Part shown: one piece after another, positions 9,520 to 17,501 of the stretch
How positions within the stretch are numbered: position 1 is the first letter of the stretch
How the letters are laid out: each line of letters begins with the position of its first letter
DNA from: Brevibacterium linens ATCC 9172
GTDB lineage: Bacteria; Actinomycetota; Actinomycetes; Actinomycetales; Brevibacteriaceae
DNA: 64,000 bases
NCBI RefSeq assembly: GCF_900169165.1
Contig: NZ_FXYY01000009.1
Location: 90,155-154,154 of the forward strand
Direction: 5' to 3'
Program-made: the position numbers and the translations under genes
Notes under the pieces: generated by a model
Databases searched by the model: none
The model's input: only the letters and a program-made list of their open reading frames with translations
Told to the model about the DNA's origin: nothing

Positions 9520-10485
9520 ATGAACTCCGAGCTCGAATCCCTGCCCGCTGAGATCGTCGACCACTGTCTGCTCCGCATCGCTTCCGACCTCTCACTCATG
9601 GCGTGGGAGCAGATGCTCGCCTGGAGGCCGCTGCTCGGCGCGCGCCTCGACGCCAATGTCGTCGACACGAAGACCTCGCCGAACGACCTCGTCACTCGCG
9701 CCGACGCGCAGATCGAGGCGCTCGTGCGCGGCTACCTCAACCAAGTCAGGCCCCACGACCTCATGGTCGGCGAAGAGGGTTCGGAAGCCCTCGACCCGGT
9801 CGCATTCTTCCCTGCGGACTTCCTGCTGGGACTCAACGCATTCGATCCGGAGACCGGTGCACTCAACGAGATCGCTGACGACGGTCCGCGGCTGGAATGG
9901 CATATCGACCCGATCGACGGCACCGTCAACTATGTCCGCAGCATCGAACACCATGCCTTCTCCGTCGGCGTCTGCGCGGTGGCAGATGAGAAGGACGCCG
10001 GCCTCGGACTCGGCGACTGGCAGATCGGACTCGTCGCCTCGCCCGGGCTGGACGCTACATGGCTGGCGGCCGCGGGCCTGGGTGCCTTTCGGATCGACGG
10101 ACGTCTGGCCGACCACCGCGAGACCGGTGCCGCCATACCGGCACGACGACTGCGCGGGACTCCGCCCGGGCTGTCCGGCAGGCTCCTGGCCACCGGTTTC
10201 GCCTATGCCCTGAGCAACCGCGGAGTCCAACTGTCCAAGCTCGAGAACCTCATGACCGGATACGACGACATCCGTCGCTGCGGCTCGGCCGCACTCGACC
10301 TGTGCATGGTCGCCGAGGGCCGAGTCAACGGCTACGCCGAACGCGGCCTGGGCATCTACGACTACGCAGGTGGGGCGGTCATCGTCGAAGAGGCCGGACT
10401 CAAGGTCAGTCGCGGAGGATCCGGCGGCCCGACAGCCGCCGCCGACACCCAAGACGAGGTCGACAGGCTCATCGCCGCCATCTGA
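9520..10485 (+). CDS. Inositol monophosphatase family protein (321 aa)
   Basis: This is a Mg2+-dependent sugar-phosphatase fold. The first metal-binding motif is GEEGSE (about residue 86) and the second is DPIDGTVNY (about 131-139). The C-terminal motif is degenerate (GLGIYDYAGGAVIVEEAG, where WD is usual). Family members hydrolyse inositol-1-phosphate, histidinol phosphate or 3'-phosphoadenosine 5'-phosphate; the substrate cannot be chosen here. An extra N-terminal helix of about 30 residues precedes the fold. The gene stands alone, its end overlaps a 28-bp tandem duplication, and the iron-uptake operon follows after about 200 bp. Confidence 0.85.
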   Translation: MNSELESLPAEIVDHCLLRIASDLSLMAWEQMLAWRPLLGARLDANVVDTKTSPNDLVTRADAQIEALVRGYLNQVRPHDLMVGEEGSEALDPVAFFPADFLLGLNAFDPETGALNEIADDGPRLEWHIDPIDGTVNYVRSIEHHAFSVGVCAVADEKDAGLGLGDWQIGLVASPGLDATWLAAAGLGAFRIDGRLADHRETGAAIPARRLRGTPPGLSGRLLATGFAYALSNRGVQLSKLENLMTGYDDIRRCGSAALDLCMVAEGRVNGYAERGLGIYDYAGGAVIVEEAGLKVSRGGSGGPTAAADTQDEVDRLIAAI

Positions 10486-10531
10486 CCGGGGCGCAGCGGA
10501 GCCCGCCATCTGACCGGGGCGCAGCGGAGCC
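10476..10531. repeat. Perfect tandem duplication of 28 bp across the phosphatase stop
   Basis: Two identical 28-bp units (each beginning CGCCATCTGACCGGGG) lie head to tail at 10476-10503 and 10504-10531. The first contains the gene's last codons and stop TGA, and the second repeats the stop downstream. This is a recent slippage-type duplication by appearance. Confidence 0.85.
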
Positions 10532-10614
10532 CACCGCCCGCCCGCACGCCCATCCGGCCCCACTTCAGGTGTGATGCAGATAACGTCACACTTCTTTGAC
10601 TTTATTTTTGAAGC

Positions 10615-10633
10615 ATAGGCTAAGCTTACTTTC
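10615..10633. promoter_or_regulatory. Candidate iron box (DtxR/IdeR operator)
   Basis: The 19-bp stretch ATAGGCTAAGCTTACTTTC matches the DtxR/IdeR consensus at about 12 of 19 positions. It sits 50 bp before the siderophore-binding lipoprotein gene, inside an AT-rich promoter-like region with TTGACT at about 10597. Repression by iron-loaded DtxR/IdeR would be expected for such an operon; the site itself is inferred from similarity only. Confidence 0.6.
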
Positions 10634-10682
10634 AGTGTGTGCACACGCTCGACCTATTCGTTCATTCCTGAAAGTGGGACCC

Positions 10683-11672
10683 ATGGTTTCGACTCGCCTT
10701 CAACTGAGCGCCCTGGCAGGCGTTGTCGCTCTCACCCTGGCAGGCTGCGGCTCTGCCGACTCGGATTCGGCGCAGGCCGATGACTCCGGCTCGACGATCG
10801 AGGTCGAGGACAACAACGGCAAGCAGACCGTCGCCTCCCCGCCGAAGTCCGTCGTCGCCACCGACAACCGCACGTTCCAGACCCTCAGCGACTGGGGCAT
10901 CGAACTCAGCGGCGGCGCCGTCGCCCTGATGAGCGACGACCTCGACTACACTCAGGACGACTCGATCCTCGACCTCGGCAACCACCGCGAACCCGACCTC
11001 GAGAAGGTCGTCGAAGCGGGGCCCGATCTCATCGTCAACGGCCAGCGATTCGCCCAGTTCCACGACGACCTGGCCAAGCTCGCTCCCGACGCGACGGTGC
11101 TCGAACTCGATCCCCGCGACGGTGAGGACTTCGACGCCGAACTGCGCCGCCAGACCGAGGTGCTCGGCGAGGTCTTCGGCAAGCAGGACGAGGCGAAGGC
11201 GCTCGTCGACGACTTCGACGCCTCCATCGAACGTGCTCAGTCCGCCTACGACGACAGCGACAAGGTGATGGGCCTGATCACCTCGGCCGGCGACATCGGC
11301 TACGCCGCACCATCGGTCGGCCGCACCGTCGGTCCCGTCTTCGACATCCTCGATCTCGACCCGGCCCTCGAGGTCGACGAGGGCAGTGAAGACCACCAGG
11401 GCGACGACATCTCCGTCGAAGCCATCGCGAAGTCGCAGCCCGACCTCATGATCGTCCTCGACCGCGATGCCTCCTTCGCCCCAGAGGACCGCGACGAAGG
11501 TTCGGCCCCGGCCGCCGAAGTTCTCGAAGACTCCGAAGCGCTGAAGGATGTCCCTGCGATCAAGGACGACGCGATCGTCTACTTCCCCGAGGACACCTAC
11601 CTCAACGAAGGCATCCAGACGTACACCGAGTTCTTCAACGACTTCGCCGACAAGCTCGAAGACCAGAAGTGA
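10683..11672 (+). CDS. Iron-siderophore ABC transporter substrate-binding lipoprotein (329 aa)
   Basis: The N-terminus is a lipoprotein signal with lipobox LTLAGC (Cys about residue 21), followed by an acidic Ser/Asp linker and a periplasmic-binding fold of the FepB/CeuE/FhuD class. This protein would capture ferric siderophore outside the membrane and hand it to the two permeases encoded next. The ATG at 10683 follows AAAGTGGGA. The frame is open 29 codons upstream but crosses the candidate iron box. It is the first gene of a four-gene operon, and its stop overlaps the next start. The ligand cannot be told from sequence. Confidence 0.92.
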   Translation: MVSTRLQLSALAGVVALTLAGCGSADSDSAQADDSGSTIEVEDNNGKQTVASPPKSVVATDNRTFQTLSDWGIELSGGAVALMSDDLDYTQDDSILDLGNHREPDLEKVVEAGPDLIVNGQRFAQFHDDLAKLAPDATVLELDPRDGEDFDAELRRQTEVLGEVFGKQDEAKALVDDFDASIERAQSAYDDSDKVMGLITSAGDIGYAAPSVGRTVGPVFDILDLDPALEVDEGSEDHQGDDISVEAIAKSQPDLMIVLDRDASFAPEDRDEGSAPAAEVLEDSEALKDVPAIKDDAIVYFPEDTYLNEGIQTYTEFFNDFADKLEDQK

Positions 11673-12778
11673 TGACCCTCGCCGAGGCGGCCCGCCGTCG
11701 GAACGAAGCCCGACGCAACCGGACGGCTGAGTCCCCACAGGGAACGGCCGACCCGTCCCCAGACGGGACGGCGGTTCTGTCCCCCAGCGGGACGGCAGCC
11801 TCGCCCCCACGTGGGGCCGCCTCGGCGAATACACCCCTGTTCGGATGGCCGCTTGTGCTGGGCATCCTCGGGGTCGCCATCCTCCTCGCGATCTCGCTGC
11901 TCACCGGCGTCTATGACGTCTTCGGCGGCGACGGCGGGGCAGAGATGTTCCAGATCACGCGGATCCCGCGCACGATCGCCCTCGTCCTGGCCGGTGCCGC
12001 CATGGCGATGTGCGGACTGGTCATGCAGCTGCTGACCCAGAACCGCTTCGTCGAACCGACGACGACCGGCACCACCGAATGGGCGGGACTGGGGCTCATG
12101 CTCACCGTCATCATCTACCCCGATGCCTCGATCGTGGCGCGGATGGTCGGGGCGATCATCGCCGCGTTCATCGGCACCCTCGTCTTCTTCGTCTTTCTCC
12201 GCCGCGTGTCCCTGAAGTCCTCGCTCATCGTGCCCATCGTCGGCATCATGCTCGGCGCCGTCGTCGGCGCCGTCTCGACATTCATCGCGGTGCAGACGGA
12301 CATGCTCCAATCCCTGGGCATCTGGTTCGCCGGCAGCTTCACCTCGATCCTGCGGGGCCAGTACGAGACCCTGTGGATCGTCGCGGCCGTCGTCGTCGCC
12401 ATCTTCGTTCTCGCCGACCGCTTCACCGTGGCAGGTCTCGGCAAGGAGATCGCCACCAACGTCGGCCTCAACTACAACCAGATCCTGCTGCTGGGCACCG
12501 TGTTCGTGGCGATTGCGACCGGAGTGGTCACCGTCGTCGTCGGCAACCTGCCGTTCCTCGGCCTCATCGTGCCCAACATCGTCTCGCTCATCCGCGGCGA
12601 CGACCTGCGCTCGAATCTGCCGTGGGTGTGCCTGCTCGGCATCGCGATCGTCACCATCTGCGACCTCATCGGCCGCATCATCGTCATGCCCTTCGAAGTG
12701 CCCGTGTCCCTCATCCTCGGCGTCGTCGGAGCGGCCGTGTTCGTCGCCCTGCTGCTGCGTCAGCGGAAGGTCGGGTGA
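11669..12778 (+). CDS. FecCD-family iron-siderophore permease, subunit 1 (369 aa)
   Basis: This is a polytopic permease of the BtuC/FecCD type, with about 9 hydrophobic helices from residue 52 on and the family segment RIPRTIALVLAGAAMAMCGL near residue 95. The GTG at 11669 overlaps the upstream TGA by four bases (GTGA); an ATG follows at 11672. The first ~50 residues are hydrophilic and Pro/Ser/Gly-rich, encoded by a reiterated DNA unit, and precede the first helix. It should pair with the next gene product as a heterodimer in the membrane. Confidence 0.92.
   Translation: MMTLAEAARRRNEARRNRTAESPQGTADPSPDGTAVLSPSGTAASPPRGAASANTPLFGWPLVLGILGVAILLAISLLTGVYDVFGGDGGAEMFQITRIPRTIALVLAGAAMAMCGLVMQLLTQNRFVEPTTTGTTEWAGLGLMLTVIIYPDASIVARMVGAIIAAFIGTLVFFVFLRRVSLKSSLIVPIVGIMLGAVVGAVSTFIAVQTDMLQSLGIWFAGSFTSILRGQYETLWIVAAVVVAIFVLADRFTVAGLGKEIATNVGLNYNQILLLGTVFVAIATGVVTVVVGNLPFLGLIVPNIVSLIRGDDLRSNLPWVCLLGIAIVTICDLIGRIIVMPFEVPVSLILGVVGAAVFVALLLRQRKVG
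11733..11820 (+). repeat. In-frame reiterated segment in permease N-terminus
   Basis: Four related units of about 24 bp, each containing GTCCCC(C/A)...GGGACGG or a close variant, code for repeated DGTA/SGTA-like peptides. The units also form small GTCCC/GGGAC hairpins. They explain the extra cytoplasmic tail of this permease. Confidence 0.6.
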
Positions 12779-13993
12779 GTGCCGATGCGAGCGAAGGACG
12801 AATCCCCGGTCGACACCGGCACCGAGGCGGCCGACCCGACCGCGGCCACCGTCGTGAACGGCGGGGATCGGTCCACCGGCACCGAGGCGGTCGACCGAGA
12901 TCGTCCCGCTGTCATTGACCCGACCGGCACGGATCGTTCCGGTGCGGGCGCACGGGTCGTTCGGCCGCCTCGGCGAGGGTCTTCGCCCGCTCAGCGGTCG
13001 TCGGGTCCGCTGCCGACGGCGAAGTCCGTGCGGCGGTACTGGACGATGATCATCGTGCTGTCGGTCGCCTCGGCGGGGATCGCTCTGGGCATCCTGGCCT
13101 GGGACAACCCGATGCCGATCACGGACCCGGGGTTCTGGCTGATCGCGGAGCTGCGGCTGACGAACCTCGTCGTCATCGCCCTGGTCGCGCTGTGCCAGTC
13201 GTTCGGCACGGTCGCCTTCCAGACGGTGACGAACAACCGGATCATCACGCCCTCGATCATGGGATTCGAGTCCCTCTACGTCGCGATCCAGACCTCGGCG
13301 ATGTACTTCTTCGGGGTCACGGCGATCGTCGAGCTCAAGGGACTCGTGCCCTTCGTCGTCCAACTCATTCTCATGGTCGGGCTGTCGCTGGCGCTCTACG
13401 GGTGGCTGCTGTCGGGGCGGCATTCCTCGGTGGCGCTCATGCTGCTCATCGGCGTGGTCATCGGCGGCGGACTCGGATCGGTGGCGACATTCATGCAGCG
13501 GACGCTGACTCCGAGCGAATTCGACATCCTCTCCGCCCGCCTGTTCGGGTCGATCTCGAATTCGGATTCGAGCTACCTGCCGGTGTCGATCCCGCTGTGT
13601 GTGCTGGCCTGCCTCGGACTCTACCTCTGCTCCTCACGCCTGAATGTGGTGGCCCTGGGGCGGGACATGACGAGCAACCTGGGACTCAACTTCAAGGGCG
13701 AACTCATCAGAGTCCTCTTCTTCGTCTCCATCCTCATGGCGGTGTCCGTGTCGATGATCGGACCGATGGTCTTCCTCGGCTTCCTCGTCGCGATGCTCGC
13801 CTACCAGTTCGCCGACACCTATGACCACAAGCGTCTCTTCCCGATGGCCGCCCTCCTCGGGTTCGTCGTCCTCGGTGGGGCGTACTTCGTCATGAAGAAC
13901 ATCTTCTACGCCGAGGGGGTCGTGTCGATCATCATCGAGATCGTCGGCGGCGGCGCCTTCCTGCTCGTCATCCTGCGAAAGGGGCGCCTGTGA
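12779..13993 (+). CDS. FecCD-family iron-siderophore permease, subunit 2 (404 aa)
   Basis: This second BtuC/FecCD-type permease has about nine hydrophobic helices from residue 83 on (WTMIIVLSVASAGIALGILA first) and partners subunit 1. The GTG at 12779 abuts the upstream stop; ATG 12785 is an alternative. About 80 N-terminal residues are hydrophilic and Thr/Glu/Asp-rich, again a low-complexity extension, with two copies of TGTEA(A/V)D. The stop overlaps the ATPase start by four bases, so translation is coupled. Confidence 0.92.
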   Translation: MPMRAKDESPVDTGTEAADPTAATVVNGGDRSTGTEAVDRDRPAVIDPTGTDRSGAGARVVRPPRRGSSPAQRSSGPLPTAKSVRRYWTMIIVLSVASAGIALGILAWDNPMPITDPGFWLIAELRLTNLVVIALVALCQSFGTVAFQTVTNNRIITPSIMGFESLYVAIQTSAMYFFGVTAIVELKGLVPFVVQLILMVGLSLALYGWLLSGRHSSVALMLLIGVVIGGGLGSVATFMQRTLTPSEFDILSARLFGSISNSDSSYLPVSIPLCVLACLGLYLCSSRLNVVALGRDMTSNLGLNFKGELIRVLFFVSILMAVSVSMIGPMVFLGFLVAMLAYQFADTYDHKRLFPMAALLGFVVLGGAYFVMKNIFYAEGVVSIIIEIVGGGAFLLVILRKGRL

Positions 13994-14745
13994 TCACGCT
14001 CGAATCGGTCCGCAAATCCTACGACGACGAGGTCTCGATCGGACCCGTCGACCTGCAGATCCCGGCCGGGGGAGTCACCGCCCTGGTCGGGCCGAACGGT
14101 GCGGGGAAGTCGACGCTGCTGACGATGATCGGGCGGCTGCTCGGGCTCGATTCCGGAGCGATCTCGGTGGCCGGTTTCGATGTGTCGTCGACGAAGTCGA
14201 AGGACCTGGCGAAGATCGTATCCATCCTGCGGCAGGAGAACCACTTCATCACTCGGCTGACGATTCGGCAGCTCGTCGGCTTCGGTCGCTTCCCGCATTC
14301 GAAGGGACGCCTGACGGCTGCCGATGAGGAAGTCATCTCGCAGGCGATCGACTTCCTCGAGCTCGGTGAGCTGGAGAACCGATTCATCGACGAGCTCTCC
14401 GGCGGGCAGCGGCAGCGTGCCTATGTGGCGATGGTGCTGGCACAGGACACCGACTACGTGCTGCTCGATGAGCCGCTGAACAATCTCGACATGAAGCGAT
14501 CGGTGCAGATGATGCAGCACCTGCGCCGGGCGGCGGCCGAGATGGGCAGGACTATCGTCATCGTCCTCCACGACATCAACTTCGCCGGTCACTACGCCGA
14601 CCACATCTGTGCGGTCAAAGACGGTGCGGTGGTCGAGTTCGGCACGCCCGAGGAGATCATGACCGGTGAGGTGCTGTCCCGGGTGTTCGACACCCCGGTC
14701 GACGTCGTCGACGGCCCTCGAGGCCCGCTGGCGGTGTATTTCTGA
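13990..14745 (+). CDS. Iron-siderophore ABC transporter ATPase (251 aa)
   Basis: This is the cytoplasmic ATPase of the importer. Walker A GPNGAGKST is at about residues 35-43, the signature LSGGQRQRA at about 137-145, Walker B YVLLDEP at about 156-162, and the switch His lies in VLHDINFA. It belongs to the FecE/FepC type. The GTG start at 13990 overlaps the preceding TGA. It is the last gene of the operon; no clear terminator follows. Confidence 0.94.
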   Translation: MITLESVRKSYDDEVSIGPVDLQIPAGGVTALVGPNGAGKSTLLTMIGRLLGLDSGAISVAGFDVSSTKSKDLAKIVSILRQENHFITRLTIRQLVGFGRFPHSKGRLTAADEEVISQAIDFLELGELENRFIDELSGGQRQRAYVAMVLAQDTDYVLLDEPLNNLDMKRSVQMMQHLRRAAAEMGRTIVIVLHDINFAGHYADHICAVKDGAVVEFGTPEEIMTGEVLSRVFDTPVDVVDGPRGPLAVYF

Positions 14746-14867
14746 GTCCGGGCCGGGTGATGGGGACTTCTGATGCATCTGGTTGTGTGCTGCGGAGCAT
14801 CGTCCGCGCGTGTGACTCTGCCCGTGTGGTTGCCGGGGTGGTCGGCAGCTGCGAACGTCCGGTGCCC

Positions 14868-14925
14868 TGCCCTGGCCGCCCTGGCGAGGGCGGTGCCGTG
14901 CCCTGGCCGCTCTGGCGAGGGCGGT
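14868..14925. repeat. Tandem repeat, two ~27-bp units
   Basis: Two near-identical units of the form TGCCCTGGCCGC(C/T)CTGG followed by CGAGGGCGGT lie at 14868-14894 and about 14899-14925, differing at one base. Confidence 0.75.
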
Positions 14926-15006
14926 CGCTGCGACAAGGCGCGGTAGGAGCAGACTTTCTGCGCCGAAAGAGCGTCGAAAGAGCACCGATCAGCGTCTCGA
15001 TTGCAC

Positions 15007-15142
15007 GCTCATCGCCCATTGAGGCAACTTTCGGGCGCTCATCGCCTTTTGACCGAATCATCGAGTTCGAACCCGATGCATCGATCAAAAGGCGATGACG
15101 GTTCGGACGAAAGTCGATCACGGATGGCGCAAAAGGCGATTA
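15007..15142. repeat. Cluster of reiterated and inverted CATCGCCTTTTGA motifs
   Basis: Direct copies are GCTCATCGCCCATTGA (15007-15022) and GCTCATCGCCTTTTGA (15037-15052). Inverted copies are TCAAAAGGCGATG (15085-15097) and GCAAAAGGCGATT (15130-15142). The 15040/15097 pair forms a 13-bp stem, extended outward by ACTTTCG/CGAAAGT near 15026 and 15114. Related motifs (CATCGAGTTTTGT) lie beyond the AbiEi-like gene at 16517-16594. Confidence 0.7.
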
Positions 15143-15445
15143 CTGGACTAGCGCTTACGTGGACTGAGTTCTCACCCGCGCACCAGACACTGTGGAAGAC
15201 CTGCTCGTCCGGCGACTTGCGAGAATCCAGACAGCCGGTGCGAGCTTCGGTTCCGACGGACGGAACCCATCGCAGCGGTGCTCAGCAGGTGCGTGATCTC
15301 AGAAATTCTTGAGCCAAGACGGTTCTCAGCGGCCTGTGGAGAAGAACTCGACTCGTCCGTCGTTGACTTGTGGACGACGAAACGTTGTCCACGACCCTGG
15401 CGCAGGGGCTTCTGAACTCGGGCCGCTGATGCCGATACTCGCCAG

Positions 15446-16504
15446 ATGAAGAACACGATCTATCGCGAAGAATTCAGTGCCGCCGGCATCTCTTCCAACA
15501 CGATCAAGAGTGCGTTGGACTGTTGTCTTATTCGACTCTGCCGCGGAGTGTACTCGGTGATCCGCGAGTGCCGAGTGAAAGACCACAGCCGAATTGCGGC
15601 ATTGATCAGCGACATCGACTGGATCAGCTTCCATGTCGACAGAACTCCGGCCGACTTGAAGCATGATTTCAGGTACCAGACTCAGCTCCGTGCCCTTCGG
15701 ATTCGCAGCTATCGCTGGTATCGACCAGAGGATGTGATCGTTGGCAAGTCGGCAGCGGTCCTCCACGGAATCCCTCTGTACAAGGACACATCGAAAGCGA
15801 TCACGGTCAGACACCCGCGGAGCAATTCGCACACGAAGGAGATCATCCGTGTACGGGGCGAGGTTCCCGCAGAGGATCAGGTCCGATTCGGTCATCTGAC
15901 GGCCACCTCGGCGGTCAGGACGGCCTTGGACCTCATTCGGATTTCGGGACAACGTGAAGCTTTTGCAGCCATGGAATGGGTGCTGCGTCAGATGACGACC
16001 GCTCAATTCCCTGGCGTCAATCCCAAATTCGGGTATACGGAGAAGTTTCAGGCCGAGGCACGTCGAATTGTCGCGACGGCGTTTTGCCCTGCGGTTGCTC
16101 GCATGCGGTCGGGCCAGGTCACCGCGCAGCGGATGGTTGATGCGATCGATCCGTTCTCAGAGAGTCCTGCCGAGAGCAACTGCCGATTCAACCTCATCGC
16201 CTTGAATCTGACGGGGTTCGAACAGCAGATCGAAGTCCGAGACAGCAAAGGCTTCATAGCGCGAGTGGATTTTCTCAACGAACAGGCGCGAACGATCCTC
16301 GCGGTCGACGGAAGTGAGAAATACGCTCTGGTGGGACCCTCGCTGATCCGGAGAGAAGGCGAACAGCACAACCGGCTTCTCAGTCTGGGGTATAAGGTCA
16401 TCCATCTGAGTTTCGACGACGTATTCAGGCTCAACGACTTCCGGGACAAGATCTTCACACAAGTGCCGGAGCTGAAGCAGATGGTCGGGAGTCCCCACGG
16501 ATGA
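15446..16504 (+). CDS. AbiEi-like N-terminal domain + DUF559/Vsr-like nuclease-fold C-terminus (352 aa)
   Basis: The N-terminus (YREEFSAAGISSNTIKSAL, then LIRLCRGVYSVI) resembles the winged-helix domain of AbiEi-type antitoxins. The C-terminal third carries SPAES, RVDFLNEQARTILAVDGSEKY and a final GYKVIHLSFDDVF strand. This matches the E...D...(D/E)xK layout of DUF559/Vsr-like PD-(D/E)XK folds, with K of SEKY as candidate catalytic Lys. Such two-part proteins are widespread orphans in actinobacteria and their function is not established. Base composition is clearly lower in GC than neighbours, and reiterated motifs flank it on both sides, suggesting acquisition. No AbiEii toxin gene is adjacent. 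Confidence 0.65.
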   Translation: MKNTIYREEFSAAGISSNTIKSALDCCLIRLCRGVYSVIRECRVKDHSRIAALISDIDWISFHVDRTPADLKHDFRYQTQLRALRIRSYRWYRPEDVIVGKSAAVLHGIPLYKDTSKAITVRHPRSNSHTKEIIRVRGEVPAEDQVRFGHLTATSAVRTALDLIRISGQREAFAAMEWVLRQMTTAQFPGVNPKFGYTEKFQAEARRIVATAFCPAVARMRSGQVTAQRMVDAIDPFSESPAESNCRFNLIALNLTGFEQQIEVRDSKGFIARVDFLNEQARTILAVDGSEKYALVGPSLIRREGEQHNRLLSLGYKVIHLSFDDVFRLNDFRDKIFTQVPELKQMVGSPHG

Positions 16505-16829
16505 TGCAGAGCTCGCGCATCGACTTTTGTGCCGCTGAGCATCGAGTTTTGTACGGTCGGGTATCGAGTTTTGTGTGGTGCATCGAGTTTTTTTACCGAT
16601 GATCTGATCAGAAAGCGATTATTCGCCGAGGAGGCCGCTGAGTGACGACGCCTCGGCACTCGGTGAGGGCGCCGTTCAGTGCCAATTCCTGCGTCGGCCT
16701 CCATTGGCCACTCGAAGAGAACGGCGCTGATGTTCGTGACCGCCGGATCCTTTTCGCGGCCTTCCTCAACCAAAGTGAGGACGCGGAAGGCGGCTGCGCT
16801 TTCGGTCTGAGCAGACCCGGCGGCCTCCT
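16505..16829. other. 325-bp gene-free region right of the AbiEi-like gene
   Basis: The first 90 bp hold four reiterated CATCGAGTTTTGT-type motifs. The rest returns to high GC and has an open minus-strand frame with no recognisable domain, which I do not call as a gene. Confidence 0.45.
16517..16594. repeat. Four reiterated GCATCGAGTTTTGT motifs spaced 19-22 bp
   Basis: Copies start at 16517 (GCATCGACTTTTGT), 16539, 16561 (GTATCGAGTTTTGT) and 16580 (GCATCGAGTTTTTT), with spacings of 22, 22 and 19 bp, about two helical turns. Such spacing suggests an array of protein-binding sites, for example a transposon end or an operator set. Confidence 0.7.
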
Positions 16830-17321
16830 CTATTTGTCGTCTGCCTCGACGGCCGGCCGGATCGTCACCCAACGGCGCACTGCCAGCACGAGTGCGGCGA
16901 TGAGCCCCACGATGAGCAGTCCGTCAGCAACGATGTAGAGCAGATGCAAGGACGACCCACCCTCGTCGACGCCGGCGAGAACCGCATCCGTGCGCTGATT
17001 GAGCAGCGGCCGAATGACGATGACCTTGACGATGAGCACTCCGATGAGCCCGCATGCCACACTGCGGTAGACACGATCGACACCCGACTTCAGCAGCGCC
17101 CACAGCAGGATCACGGCGATGACGAGCTCGACCCAGTTCATCACTCCGAACACCAGCCGACCGATGCCCAGCCCCAGCGGGATCGTGATGCCGGGGGCTG
17201 TGAACTTCAGCGGCGCTTCGATGAGCGAGATGCCGATGATGAGCCCGAGCCAGACGGCGGGCAAGATGATCCGAGCGCTCGCCGCCAGCCGCGAGTCATC
17301 GGTGCTGAAGAAGTGAGTCAT
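16830..17321 (-). CDS. Small integral membrane protein (163 aa), function unknown
   Basis: About four hydrophobic helices are visible: LPAVWLGLIIGISLIEAPLK region, MNWVELVIAVILLWALL, VACGLIGVLIVKVIVI and LLYIVADGLLIVGLIAALVL. A conserved-looking ISLIEAPLKFTAPGI motif follows the first helix. I recall similar uncharacterised membrane proteins in other bacteria but cannot name a function. The ATG at 17321 is chosen because the longer open frame upstream crosses palindrome copy 2 and is not membrane-like. It is transcribed divergently from the amidohydrolase gene. Confidence 0.75.
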   Translation of the reverse strand: MTHFFSTDDSRLAASARIILPAVWLGLIIGISLIEAPLKFTAPGITIPLGLGIGRLVFGVMNWVELVIAVILLWALLKSGVDRVYRSVACGLIGVLIVKVIVIRPLLNQRTDAVLAGVDEGGSSLHLLYIVADGLLIVGLIAALVLAVRRWVTIRPAVEADDK

Positions 17322-17381
17322 GTCTTTAATTCTACTCCTCGTAGAAAAGACGGGCTGCGCCCTCACCTTCGCCCACCAATT

Positions 17382-17439
17382 ACTACCTGACGGCGGCGCA
17401 GCAACCTCGCGCGAGGTATCTGGGCCGCCGTCAGGTAGC
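17382..17439. repeat. Family A palindrome, copy 2 (degenerate)
   Basis: The outer arms (CTACCTGACGGCGG / CCGCCGTCAGGTAG) and the centre CTCGCGCGAG are intact, but the inner arm differs (GCGCAGCAACC versus GGTATCTGGGC), so pairing is interrupted. Unlike the other copies it lies between divergent genes, so it cannot serve simply as a terminator here. Confidence 0.85.
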
Positions 17440-17501
17440 AAGGGAGGGGTGGTGATCGGACCACTCAGCGACTTCGCCGCACCCGCTCTAAACTGGTGTC
17501 C

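Larger units (their letters stand above)
14746..15445. other. 700-bp gene-free region with repeats, left of the AbiEi-like gene
   Basis: I see no credible gene here. It holds a tandem 27-28-bp repeat (14868-14925) and a cluster of CATCGCCTTTTGA-like motifs in both orientations (15007-15142). From about 14940 rightwards the base composition drops well below that of the flanking operons. This could be the edge of transferred DNA or decayed sequence. Confidence 0.5.

Noticed and set aside
11597..13423. 608-aa antisense frame across the iron permease genes
   Set aside because: Composed of Asp/His/Arg/Glu repeats from the antisense of hydrophobic helices; not a protein family.
14657..15121. Small minus-strand frames in the 14.7-15.2 kb region as genes
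   Set aside because: Low-complexity Arg/Pro/Ser translations, no ribosome-binding sites, and they run through tandem repeats.
16048..16872. 274-aa minus-strand frame overlapping the AbiEi-like gene
   Set aside because: Overlaps a better supported gene; the non-overlapping part has no recognisable domain or start signal.
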